A stretch of DNA of 6,005 nucleotides from an uncultured Collinsella sp. GTDB lineage: Bacteria; Actinomycetota; Coriobacteriia; Coriobacteriales; Coriobacteriaceae. Below, in pieces: positions 1-5,963 of this stretch. How positions within the stretch are numbered: position 1 is the stretch's first letter; every line of letters begins with the position of its first letter. The position numbers were made by a program, and so were the translations under genes. Location of the stretch: the NCBI GenBank assembly GCA_900542635.1, contig UQOJ01000079.1, positions 1-6,005 on the forward strand. Direction: 5' to 3'. The notes below the pieces were generated by a model that was not told where the DNA came from, made no database searches, and worked only from the letters and a program-made list of their open reading frames with translations.

Positions 1-47
1 CTACACCTATTAAGTCGTCGGCAGCGTCAGATGTGTATAAGAGACAG
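1..47 (+). other. Illumina/Nextera adapter, left end (not genomic)
   Basis: Bases 1-6 (CTACAC) match the end of the Illumina P5 oligonucleotide. Bases 7-14 (CTATTAAG) occupy the i5 index position and match the index I recall as Nextera S518. Bases 15-28 (TCGTCGGCAGCGTC) are the read-1 overhang, and bases 29-47 (AGATGTGTATAAGAGACAG) are the 19-bp Tn5 mosaic end. Genomic sequence begins at 48. The ATG at 33-35 lies inside the adapter and gives the false N-terminus MYKRQ in frame with alaS. Confidence 0.98.
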
Positions 48-815
48 GTCGTGACCCGCGTCATGGGCATCGACGAGGCCAAGGCCGCCGGTGCTGTCGC
101 CCTCTTTGGCGAGAAGTACGGCGACGTCGTCCGCGTCGTCTCCGTAGGCGCCGAGGACCAGCCGTTCTCCCGCGAGCTCTGCGGTGGCACGCATGCCGCC
201 AACACCGCCGAGATCGGTCTGTTCAAGATCATCTCCGAGTCCTCCACGGGCTCGAATGTCCGCCGTATCGAGGCCGTGACCTCCAAGGGCGCTCTCGACT
301 ACATGGCTGACCGCCTGGCACTCGTTGACGCCGCCGCCGCTGCGCTCAAGTGCCGTGTCGACGAGGTTCCCGCCCGCGTGGAGAACCTGCAGGCCGAGCT
401 GCGCGAGACTTCCGGCAAGCTCAAGAAGGCGCTCACCGGTGGCTCCTCCGATGCGATCTCCAGCGCCATCGACTGCGCTGTCGAGCTGAACGGCTACAAG
501 CTCGTCGTCGCTGAGCTCCAGGGCCTTGAGGCTGCCGACCTGCGCAACGTTTGGGATACCGTGCACCAGAAGGTCGCCGGCCCCGTCGCCTGCGTTGTTG
601 CCAGCGTGACCGAGAAGGGCACCCCGGCCCTGCTCGCTGCCGGCTCCGATGACGCCGTGAAGGCCGGTTTCCACGCCGGCAACGTGATCAAGCAGATCGC
701 GGGCCTGGTCGACGGTCGCGGTGGCGGTCGTCCCAACATGGCCCAGGCCGGTGGCAAGAACGCCGCCGGTATCGCCGATGCCCTCGCGGCCGCTAAGACC
801 GCGCTCGGCGCCTAA
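48..815 (+). CDS. alaS: Alanyl-tRNA synthetase, C-terminal part (5' truncated)
   Basis: This is the last 255 residues of alanyl-tRNA synthetase, which charges tRNA-Ala in the cytoplasm and clears mischarged Ser/Gly-tRNA; full-length proteins are about 870-890 residues. The fragment starts in the editing domain. GEKYGDVVRVVSVG (21-34) leads to FSRELCGGTH (40-49), whose Cys45 and His49 are the second half of the editing-site zinc motif; the HxxxH half lies upstream and is missing. GLFKIISES (57-65) and VRRIEAVT (71-78) follow. A long charged helix (about 105-130) connects to the C-Ala/DHHA1 domain, which ends in the signature GGGRPNMAQAGG (225-236). The frame is open to TAA at 813-815. The 5' end is cut by adapter, so no start exists here and the ATG at 33 must not be used. 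ruvX follows after 17 nt. I consider the identification secure. Confidence 0.97.
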   Translation, partial: VVTRVMGIDEAKAAGAVALFGEKYGDVVRVVSVGAEDQPFSRELCGGTHAANTAEIGLFKIISESSTGSNVRRIEAVTSKGALDYMADRLALVDAAAAALKCRVDEVPARVENLQAELRETSGKLKKALTGGSSDAISSAIDCAVELNGYKLVVAELQGLEAADLRNVWDTVHQKVAGPVACVVASVTEKGTPALLAAGSDDAVKAGFHAGNVIKQIAGLVDGRGGGRPNMAQAGGKNAAGIADALAAAKTALGA

Positions 816-832
816 GAACCTAAGTAGTCGCT

Positions 833-1261
833 GTGGTCGCGCTCGCACTGGACATAGGGGAGACCAGGATTGGCATTGCCGTCTCGAGCCGTGATGGCAA
901 GATGGCGATGCCTGTCAAGGTGCTTCCGGCTGCCGAGGTCACTGGTATGGCAAAGACGTTTCGCTACCTGGTTGAGGACTATGAGCCCGATATCCTGGTA
1001 AGCGGACGTCCCTTGACCATGGCCGGTGAGCCCGGCCCCCAGGCCGAGCGCGTCGCCGCCGTGGCCCAAAAGATTGCCGACGAGCTCGAACTTCCGCTGG
1101 AGTTTGAGGACGAGCGTCTGTCCTCGCAGGAGGCCAAGCGAATCCTGCGAGAGCAGGGGCTCAACGAAAAGCAGATGAGGGGCAAGATTGACATGATCGC
1201 CGCCAGCCTGTTCTTGCAGACATGGCTCGATCGTAAAAACGAGGAGGTTCAGCATGCCTAG
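833..1261 (+). CDS. ruvX: RuvX/YqgF family putative pre-16S rRNA nuclease / Holliday junction resolvase-like protein
   Basis: A 142-residue protein of the usual YqgF length (about 135-150) with an RNase H-like fold. Family members are linked to 16S rRNA 5'-end maturation, and some have been proposed to resolve Holliday junctions. Visible motifs are LDIGETRIGIAVS (6-18, first acidic residue Asp7), the PDILVSGRPLTMAGEPGPQA stretch (52-71, the family's GxPxxxxGxxGPQ motif), FEDERLSS (91-98, with Asp93/Glu94) and KIDMIAASLFLQTWLD (118-133, with Asp120). The start is GTG at 833; the frame is closed by a TAA at 821-823 and no upstream start is available. I see no clear Shine-Dalgarno sequence, so translation may depend on coupling to alaS, 17 nt upstream. 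The 3' end overlaps mltG by 8 nt. The order alaS-ruvX-mltG is widely conserved and supports the call. Confidence 0.95.
   Translation: MVALALDIGETRIGIAVSSRDGKMAMPVKVLPAAEVTGMAKTFRYLVEDYEPDILVSGRPLTMAGEPGPQAERVAAVAQKIADELELPLEFEDERLSSQEAKRILREQGLNEKQMRGKIDMIAASLFLQTWLDRKNEEVQHA
1241..1247 (+). promoter_or_regulatory. Strong Shine-Dalgarno site for mltG
   Basis: GAGGAGG lies six bases before the ATG at 1254 and inside the 3' end of ruvX. It fixes the mltG start and implies that ruvX and mltG are translated from one message. Confidence 0.85.
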
Positions 1262-2603
1262 CGCTTCCGATCCGCGCCAGCAGAATCGTTCACGGAAGCC
1301 CGTGCCGCGCCCTGCTCAGCCTGGCCAGCGTGCTGCTCAACAGCCCGCCGTTCGTCCCGCGCAGCCTGCTGCTCAACATTCCGCCACTCGTCCCGCGCAG
1401 CCCGCTGGCGGCGCTCGTTTTAAGCAGCAGGCTCCTGCCCAGCGCACGCAGGGACAGGCCCCGCAATCACGCTCCCACGCACATCATGCTCATGGCTCGC
1501 ACGGCGTTGCTCCGGCCACGCGTTCTAGCTATAACACGCGCGCCCGCCGTGGTGCCCAAAAGAAAAGCTCCCCAGTGCCTATGATTATCGGTGGCGTCGT
1601 CGCCGTGCTTGCGCTTGTCGCGATTGTTTTCTTTGTCGTGCCAGCCGTCAAGGGCTTCTTTGCCGGTGAGGATGCGAAAGTCGTTGCAGGCCAGCAGGTT
1701 ACTATCACGATTCCCGATGGTGCTTCGGGCGACACTATCGCTTCGATTCTCTCCGAGAACCATATCGTCGATAATCCCAAGGATTATTATGCGGCGGTCA
1801 AAAAGCTCAACGCCGATATGTCGCTTAAGCCGGGTAAGTATTCGTTTACCACGCTTATGGACGCCACGAAGGTCGTCCAGCAGCTTATGGAAGGTCCCAA
1901 CGCCGGCTCCGATGCGCTCACGATTCCTGAGGGCCTGACGGTCGATCAGGTCGCCGACCGCGTGGCCAAGGCGTACGACAGTATCTCCAAGGAAGACTTC
2001 CTCAATCAGGCAAAGGCCTCCAACTATGTGAAGGACTATAGCTTCCTTGAGGGCGCTGCAAACGATTCGCTCGAGGGCTTTCTATTCCCCAAGACCTATT
2101 CGTTGGGCAAGGACCCGTCTGCCGACGATGTGATTCGCGCCATGCTCGACCAGTTCAACGCCGAGTATAAGTCGCTCGACTTTGCCAGCTGCGAGGCAAA
2201 AATCAAGGAGCGCTACGGCGTGGAGATGTCCGATTACGACATCGTTAACCTTGCCTCGATCGTCGAGCGCGAGGGCCTTAACGCCGATCAGCGTGCGCAC
2301 GTGGCATCGGTTTTCTATAACCGTCTGGCGGGCAAGCTCGATGGCCTGCGTTACCTCAATAGCGATGCGACCATGATGTATGTCACCGGCGGCGAGGTTA
2401 CCGCCGACGACCTGCAGAGCGATAGCCCGTATAACACCTATAAGCACGAGGGCCTGCCGCCCACGCCCATCTGCTCTCCGTCGCTCGAGGCGCTCAAGGC
2501 TACCCTTGAGCCGACCGACTCCGATGACCTGTATTTCTACATTACACAGGACGAGGAGTATTTCTCGAAGACCTACGAAGAGCACCAACAGTCTTGGAAT
2601 TGA
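1254..2603 (+). CDS. mltG: Endolytic peptidoglycan transglycosylase MltG (YceG family)
   Basis: A 449-residue membrane-anchored lytic transglycosylase, which by family knowledge cuts nascent glycan strands and releases them as 1,6-anhydro ends. Residues 1-108 are a basic, Pro/Gln/Ala-rich, low-complexity tail, presumably cytoplasmic. It carries a 12-residue tandem repeat (27-50) and a His-rich patch (HAHHAHGSH, 75-83). A single membrane segment follows at about 110-130 (MIIGGVVAVLALVAIVFFVV). The outer part has a LysM-like subdomain (about 145-215, ITIPDGASGDTIASIL and LKPGKYSF), then IPEGLTVDQVADRVA (224-238), LEGFLFPKTY (273-282), NLASIVEREG (332-341, with Glu338 the likely catalytic acid by comparison with E. 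coli E218), SVFYNRL (352-358), SPYNTYKHEGLPPTPICSP (391-409) and DLYFYIT (425-431). The long tail makes it bigger than E. coli MltG (about 340 residues). ATG 1254 has a strong ribosome site. The next gene starts 2 nt after the stop. Confidence 0.95.
   Translation: MPSASDPRQQNRSRKPVPRPAQPGQRAAQQPAVRPAQPAAQHSATRPAQPAGGARFKQQAPAQRTQGQAPQSRSHAHHAHGSHGVAPATRSSYNTRARRGAQKKSSPVPMIIGGVVAVLALVAIVFFVVPAVKGFFAGEDAKVVAGQQVTITIPDGASGDTIASILSENHIVDNPKDYYAAVKKLNADMSLKPGKYSFTTLMDATKVVQQLMEGPNAGSDALTIPEGLTVDQVADRVAKAYDSISKEDFLNQAKASNYVKDYSFLEGAANDSLEGFLFPKTYSLGKDPSADDVIRAMLDQFNAEYKSLDFASCEAKIKERYGVEMSDYDIVNLASIVEREGLNADQRAHVASVFYNRLAGKLDGLRYLNSDATMMYVTGGEVTADDLQSDSPYNTYKHEGLPPTPICSPSLEALKATLEPTDSDDLYFYITQDEEYFSKTYEEHQQSWN
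1332..1403 (+). repeat. Two tandem 36-bp units in the 5' coding part of mltG
   Basis: Units 1332-1367 and 1368-1403 differ at only a few bases and encode AAQQPAVRPAQP and AAQHSATRPAQP (residues 27-50). The preceding VPRPAQPGQR (17-26) looks like an older, decayed copy. The length is a multiple of three, so gaining or losing a unit would keep the frame. The repeat lies in the disordered tail before the membrane segment. Confidence 0.85.
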
Positions 2604-2605
2604 TC

Positions 2606-3103
2606 ATGAGGATTTTTAGCCCCAAACGATATGTTGCCTCGGTCGATCGCATCGACCTCGATACCCTCTGGGCCGACGGCAAGCGCGCTATTCTGCTCGA
2701 TCGCGACAACACCCTGGTGCCGCGTGATACCGAGCAGGTACCTGCTGCGGTCTCCGCTTGGCTTGAGGCCGCCCATGCTAAGGGCTTTAAGCTGTGCATG
2801 GTGTCCAACAACTGGCATCGCGACCAGGTCATGGCATCGGCGCGCGAGCTGGGGCTCGAGGCCATTAGCCATGCCATGAAGCCAGCGCCATTTGCCCTCA
2901 AAGCGGGTCTTAAGCGCCTCGGCGCCACGGCCGACGAGGCGGTGCTGATCGGTGATCAGCTCTACACGGACGTGTGGAGCGGTAACTTTGCCGGCGTCGA
3001 TACCATCCTGGTCAAGCCGCAGGCAACTCAGGACCTGTGGTACACGCAGATCTTCCGTATCTTTGAGCGCCGGGCCCTGCGCGACCTTCCCTGCGAGGAA
3101 TAG
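2606..3103 (+). CDS. YqeG family HAD-type phosphatase
   Basis: A 165-residue HAD-superfamily hydrolase of the YqeG / phosphatidylglycerophosphatase-like IIIA family. All four HAD motifs are visible: motif I LLDRDNTLV (30-38, nucleophile Asp32 and acid Asp34), motif II VSNN (66-69, Ser67), motif III Lys92 in MKP, and motif IV IGDQLYTDVWSGN (115-127, Asp117 and Asp122). The N-terminus IFSPKRYVASVDRID and the tail ending FERRALRDLP are also typical of YqeG. I chose ATG 2606, 2 nt after the mltG stop, because MRIFSPKRYV fits the family start. A TTG at 2594 would add MELI inside mltG and has less support. The ribosome site is weak (GGA at 2596-2598), which suggests coupling to mltG. The substrate is not known: related proteins act on phosphatidylglycerol phosphate in plants and algae, but that should not be assumed here. 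Confidence 0.9.
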   Translation: MRIFSPKRYVASVDRIDLDTLWADGKRAILLDRDNTLVPRDTEQVPAAVSAWLEAAHAKGFKLCMVSNNWHRDQVMASARELGLEAISHAMKPAPFALKAGLKRLGATADEAVLIGDQLYTDVWSGNFAGVDTILVKPQATQDLWYTQIFRIFERRALRDLPCEE

Positions 3104-3111
3104 GTTTCGCC

Positions 3112-3645
3112 ATGTCTCAGCACATCAAACACGGCTGCGACCATATCTTCTTTATCGGCTTTTTGGGCGCGGGCAAGTCGACGCTTGCGCGCAACGTGGG
3201 CACTATGTTCAAGCGTCGATTCATCGATACCGATCGTTTGGTTGTGCGTCGATGCGGTAAGTCGGTGACCGAGATATTTGAGACCGAGGGCGAAGATCGT
3301 TTTCGCGAGCTCGAGACCTCGGCACTCCGTTCGCTTCAAAGCGAGCGCAGCCTGCTGGTATCGTGCGGGGGTGGCATCGTCGAGACGCCGGTGAACATTG
3401 AACTGATGCACGAGATGGGTACATGCGTGTACCTCGAAGGCGACTTTGAGGACTCGTTGCGCCAGATTCGCCGCTCCGATACCCGACCCGATTTCCGCTC
3501 GCCCGAGCATGCTGCGCGCCTGTTTGAACATCGCCGTCCGCTGTATCGCCAGGCCGCCGATATTACCCTTGATATTCGCAACAAGTCCTTCGAGGACGTT
3601 TCCTATCTTTGTGCCGAGAAGCTTTTGGAGCGTGGACTGCTATGA
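3112..3645 (+). CDS. aroK: Shikimate kinase
   Basis: A 177-residue P-loop kinase of the usual shikimate kinase length, which phosphorylates shikimate at O3 with ATP in the chorismate pathway. Walker A is GFLGAGKST (16-24, Lys22). The shikimate-binding FIDTDR (37-42) supplies the family DxD acids Asp39 and Asp41. GEDRFRELE (60-68) carries the conserved substrate-binding Arg. CGGGIV (85-90) is the glycine motif. The lid has TRPDF (124-128), with the Arg in place of the common RPLL, and RRPLYRQAAD (141-150) holds the C-terminal substrate-binding Arg. Nothing essential appears to be missing, so it should be active. The start is ATG 3112, 8 nt after the yqeG stop, with GAGG at 3095-3098 as a plausible ribosome site. 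Its TGA overlaps the next ATG (ATGA at 3642-3645). aroK versus aroL cannot be settled from sequence; the symbol follows the aroK-aroB gene order. Confidence 0.93.
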   Translation: MSQHIKHGCDHIFFIGFLGAGKSTLARNVGTMFKRRFIDTDRLVVRRCGKSVTEIFETEGEDRFRELETSALRSLQSERSLLVSCGGGIVETPVNIELMHEMGTCVYLEGDFEDSLRQIRRSDTRPDFRSPEHAARLFEHRRPLYRQAADITLDIRNKSFEDVSYLCAEKLLERGLL

Positions 3646-4751
3646 TTCGCCGTCAACTTATCAATTTCCAAAACCGCAGTGTCGATGTCCGCGTCGGATT
3701 GGGCGCGTTCGAGGAGCTGTCGCGCATGTTTGCCTCGGCTGTGGGCAAGCCTAAGCGCGCGATGGTGGTTTGGAACGACGCCACATCCGAGCGTTTTGGC
3801 GAGGTCGTCGAGCATGCGCTGGTCGACGCCGGCTTTGCCGTGTCGCTGCTCGTCCTCGAGGTTTCGCCTGCCGACGCTACGCTGGCTGATGCCGATACCG
3901 TCTTTGGCGCCCTGTCGGCTAACGGTATTACCTGCGACGATCTCGTTGTCGCTGTCGGCGACACGGCGACCTGCTCGGTCGTTTGCTGGTGTGCCAATCA
4001 GTGGTGCGGTCGCACCGAGTGCGCCTTGCTGCCGACGACGTTCGACGCCATGCTCACGGTCGCGACGACCATGAAGCCGCTCGTCGCCTCGTCGGCCAAT
4101 GCCCTTCCCGCTATCGCGTTCCGTCCCGAACCGGGCTTGGTCGTGTGTGACCTCGACCTTGTTCGCGAGGCGGACCCCGAGGACCTCAAGCTCGGCTATG
4201 CGGTACTTGTTGGCACCATGCTTTCGAGCAGCAAGTCCCGCTGGAATCAGTTTACTGAGACCGTTCCCGAGATTCTCGCGGGCGAGGAGGTCGCGCTCGT
4301 CAATGCTGTTCAATGGTCTCAGACTGCCCGCAAGGACGTTCTGATGGCCACGAACCCGAGCGCTCGCCATGCGCTCGATTTTGGCAAGACGGGGGAGCGT
4401 ACCCTGCGCGTCTGCTTGGGCGATGCCGCTTCGCAGGTCCCTGCCTACCAGCTGTTGTCCGAGGGCATGCGCTTTGAGGCACGCCTAGCACATGATGCCT
4501 GCGACTTCGATATCGATTACGTCTTTGAGGTCGATGACTGCCTGGAGGACTTTGGTATCGAAGAGCTTGCCTTCGACCTGGAGCCCACCGCGTTTATCGA
4601 GGAGTTCCGCAAGCAGCAGTTCGCTCGCTCGAATCGCAGCATGCTGCCGCTGCCCGCAGCACTCGGTGCCATTCGCCTAACGAGCGTTGAGGACGAGGTT
4701 CTTGAGCGCCATGCTCACGCTTACTTGGCTTCTCGCAAAGAACTTCTCTAA
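3642..4751 (+). CDS. 3-dehydroquinate synthase (AroB) homologue lacking active-site residues
   Basis: A 369-residue protein of normal AroB length, placed directly after aroK with an ATGA overlap. Hand alignment to remembered E. coli AroB runs end to end: ADADTVFGAL (83-91) on the region around LDTVFTAL, LLPTTF (129-134) on VPTTL, GLVVCDLD (165-172) on VVVDLDCL, HALDFGKTGERTLR (243-256) on the LNLGHTFGHAIE region, and SMLPLPAALGAIRLTSV (333-349) on the MRLILPLAIGKSEV region. The functional residues are gone: GGGVVGD is GDTATCS (106-112), DGExxK is VSPADA, the zinc Glu is Ala187, the zinc His of GHTFGH is Lys249, HGEAVAAGM is AYQLLSEGM (268-276), and DKK is KQQ (324-326). Only the Lys of SVGGKTA may survive as Lys145. 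I infer a non-catalytic or repurposed AroB relative. It is no obvious pseudogene: the frame is clean and codon use matches its neighbours. GGAG at 3627-3630 may serve translation. A start at 3609 would add 11 residues inside aroK and is unlikely. Confidence 0.8.
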   Translation: MIRRQLINFQNRSVDVRVGLGAFEELSRMFASAVGKPKRAMVVWNDATSERFGEVVEHALVDAGFAVSLLVLEVSPADATLADADTVFGALSANGITCDDLVVAVGDTATCSVVCWCANQWCGRTECALLPTTFDAMLTVATTMKPLVASSANALPAIAFRPEPGLVVCDLDLVREADPEDLKLGYAVLVGTMLSSSKSRWNQFTETVPEILAGEEVALVNAVQWSQTARKDVLMATNPSARHALDFGKTGERTLRVCLGDAASQVPAYQLLSEGMRFEARLAHDACDFDIDYVFEVDDCLEDFGIEELAFDLEPTAFIEEFRKQQFARSNRSMLPLPAALGAIRLTSVEDEVLERHAHAYLASRKELL

Positions 4752-4788
4752 GATTTATTGACATCCATCGTCTTTCGTATCATGTTGA

Positions 4789-4851
4789 GGGACGGGTTTT
4801 CAATCGGTTGCGGATCGCATGCGATTCCATCGTTCGGTTGAGACCCGTCCC
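4789..4851 (+). repeat. Long imperfect inverted repeat with an internal palindrome
   Basis: GGGACGGGT (4789-4797) is the exact reverse complement of ACCCGTCCC (4843-4851). Pairing continues inward through 4798-4807 with 4834-4842, allowing G-U pairs and one bulged T at 4800, for about 18 pairs in RNA. The loop (4808-4833) contains a perfect 12-bp palindrome, ATCGCATGCGAT, at 4814-4825. No T-run follows the right arm, so it is not a classical intrinsic terminator. It could be a U-less terminator for the upstream operon, a leader RNA structure, or a protein-binding site. Confidence 0.8.
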
Positions 4852-4852
4852 G

Positions 4853-4862
4853 TCTATATAGA
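4853..4862 (+). repeat. AT-rich 10-bp perfect palindrome
   Basis: TCTATATAGA equals its own reverse complement and lies immediately after the long inverted repeat and before the ribosome site. An alternative pairing is GTCT (4852-4855) with AGAC (4862-4865). It could be an operator or a -10 region, but a palindrome this short may be chance. Confidence 0.5.
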
Positions 4863-4870
4863 GACAACAA

Positions 4871-4877
4871 GAAAGGA
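4871..4877 (+). promoter_or_regulatory. Ribosome binding site of the M24 peptidase gene
   Basis: GAAAGGA lies six bases before ATG 4884. This supports that start and independent translation of the gene. Confidence 0.8.
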
Positions 4878-4883
4878 ATCTGC

Positions 4884-5963
4884 ATGTCTGAGTTTGCTGC
4901 CGGTCCTGCCGGTCGTATCGAGCGTGTCCGTGCTCTGATGGTCGACCGTGGCTACGACGCCATCGTGGTGCGCGACGAGGCCAACCTTCGTTGGCTTACG
5001 GGTGTGAAGGGCGTCTTCGACTACACCTTCGAGTTCCCGCACGCTGCGTTTATTACGGCCGACCAGTGTCTGTTCCACACCGACTCGCGCTACCTCAACA
5101 GCTTTGAGGAGAACACGCCCGCCGGCAGCCCCTGGGTCTACGACATGGATGAGGGTACCATCCCCGGTTGGGTCGCCGGCAAGATCGCGGCCAACAAGTG
5201 CCGCGTCTGCGCTGTCGAGGACGATATGCAGATTAATTTCTACCAGGGCATTCAGCGCGGCCTGGAGGACCGCTCCGTCGCCTGCATGTTGCCGCTGATG
5301 CACGACGACATCCGCAAGATGCGCGCCATCAAGGATGCCGAGGAGATCGAGCTCATGCGCCATGCACAGTCGATCACCGACGCCGCCTTCCAGCACATGC
5401 TCGGCTTTATTAAGCCCGGTATGACCGAGAAGCAGGTTCGCAACGAGCTCGAGAACTTTATGTTCGCCAACGGCGCTGACAGCCTTGCCTTCGGCTCCAT
5501 CGTAGCGAGCGGTCCCAACACCGCCAACCCGCATGCCGTGCCGAGCGACCGCGTGATCGAGAAGGGCGACTTTGTCCTCATGGATTACGGCGCGGGCTAC
5601 TGCGATTATCGTTCCGATATGACGCGCACCGTCGTGATGGGCGAGCCCACGCAGGAACAGCTCGACCTGTATGCGCTCGTGCGCCGCACCCATGAGGAGT
5701 GCGTCGCCGCCATCCATCCGGGCGTCGAGGGCAACGACATTTTCAAGCTTTCCAAGAAGATCATCGGCGATGCCGGCTATGGCGATTACTACAACCATGG
5801 TCTGGGCCACGGCGTGGGCATCGACATCCACGAGCTGCCCAACTTCAACCGCAGCAAGAACACCATCGAGATCGGCTCGGTTGTCACCATGGAGCCCGGC
5901 GTCTACCTGCCCGGCGTGGGCGGCGTGCGCCTTGAGGACTACGGCGTCGTCACCGAGAACGGC
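4884..5963 (+). CDS. M24 family Xaa-Pro peptidase (3' truncated)
   Basis: The first 360 residues of a cytoplasmic metallopeptidase of the aminopeptidase P / prolidase type, which removes residues in front of proline. Residues 1-135 form the N-terminal creatinase-like domain (RIERVRALMVDRGYDAIVV, then NLRWLTGVKG and HTDSRY). The pita-bread catalytic domain starts near IRKMRAIKDAEEIELM (143-158). All five metal ligands are present: Asp234 (LMDYGAGY), Asp245 (SDMTRT), His309 (GLGHGVG), Glu337 (TMEPGVY) and Glu351 (RLEDYG). His217 (NPHAVP) and His316 (IHELPN) fit the usual substrate-site histidines. The last genomic codon is GGC at 5961-5963; adapter then adds a false LSLIHI and stop. Family members are about 355-370 long, so only around 10 residues should be missing. 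In many Gram-positive bacteria this gene follows aroB/aroQ and precedes efp. Aminopeptidase P and prolidase (pepP/pepQ) cannot be told apart by eye, so I give no symbol. Confidence 0.93.

Larger units (their letters stand above)
4752..4883 (+). promoter_or_regulatory. Structured intergenic region before the M24 peptidase gene
   Basis: This 132-bp gap is the only sizeable non-coding stretch in the genomic part. It has a consensus -35-like TTGACA at 4758-4763. Possible -10 boxes are TATCAT at 4778-4783 (good match, but only a 14-base spacer) or CATGTT at 4781-4786 (poor match, 17-base spacer). An AT-rich TATATA at 4855-4860 is another candidate -10, with no good -35 before it. Two palindromic elements, listed separately, fill most of the rest. 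A promoter here is plausible because the gap breaks an otherwise tight gene row; the exact boxes are uncertain. Confidence 0.5.

Noticed and set aside
27..848. Long minus-strand open frame (273 residues) across alaS
   Set aside because: It is antisense to a clear alaS frame, ends in the adapter-derived SLIHI, has low-complexity Gly/Ala/Leu composition and matches no family I know. It arises from GC-rich codon bias.
2082..2588. Minus-strand frames inside mltG and the later genes (also 3028-3531 and 3603-4370)
   Set aside because: They are opposite well-supported genes, without family motifs or convincing ribosome sites.
2594..2605. TTG start for the YqeG gene inside mltG
   Set aside because: It adds only MELI and fits the family less well than ATG 2606, which directly follows the mltG stop.
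3609..3641. Upstream start for the AroB homologue
   Set aside because: It would add MCREAFGAWTA, translated from the 3' end of aroK. ATG 3642 gives the ATGA overlap and a family-like N-terminus.
3642..4751. AroB homologue as a pseudogene
   Set aside because: There is no stop or frameshift, the length is normal, codon use matches the neighbours and the translational overlap with aroK is kept. Loss of enzyme activity alone does not make it a broken gene.
4789..4862. Classical rho-independent terminator after the AroB homologue
   Set aside because: The stem is strong, but no T-run follows the right arm and the loop is 26 nt long. A non-classical terminator remains possible and is noted in the features.
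4752..4883. Small gene or known riboswitch/T-box in the intergenic region
   Set aside because: I found no convincing short frame with a ribosome site and could not recognise T-box or common riboswitch core motifs.
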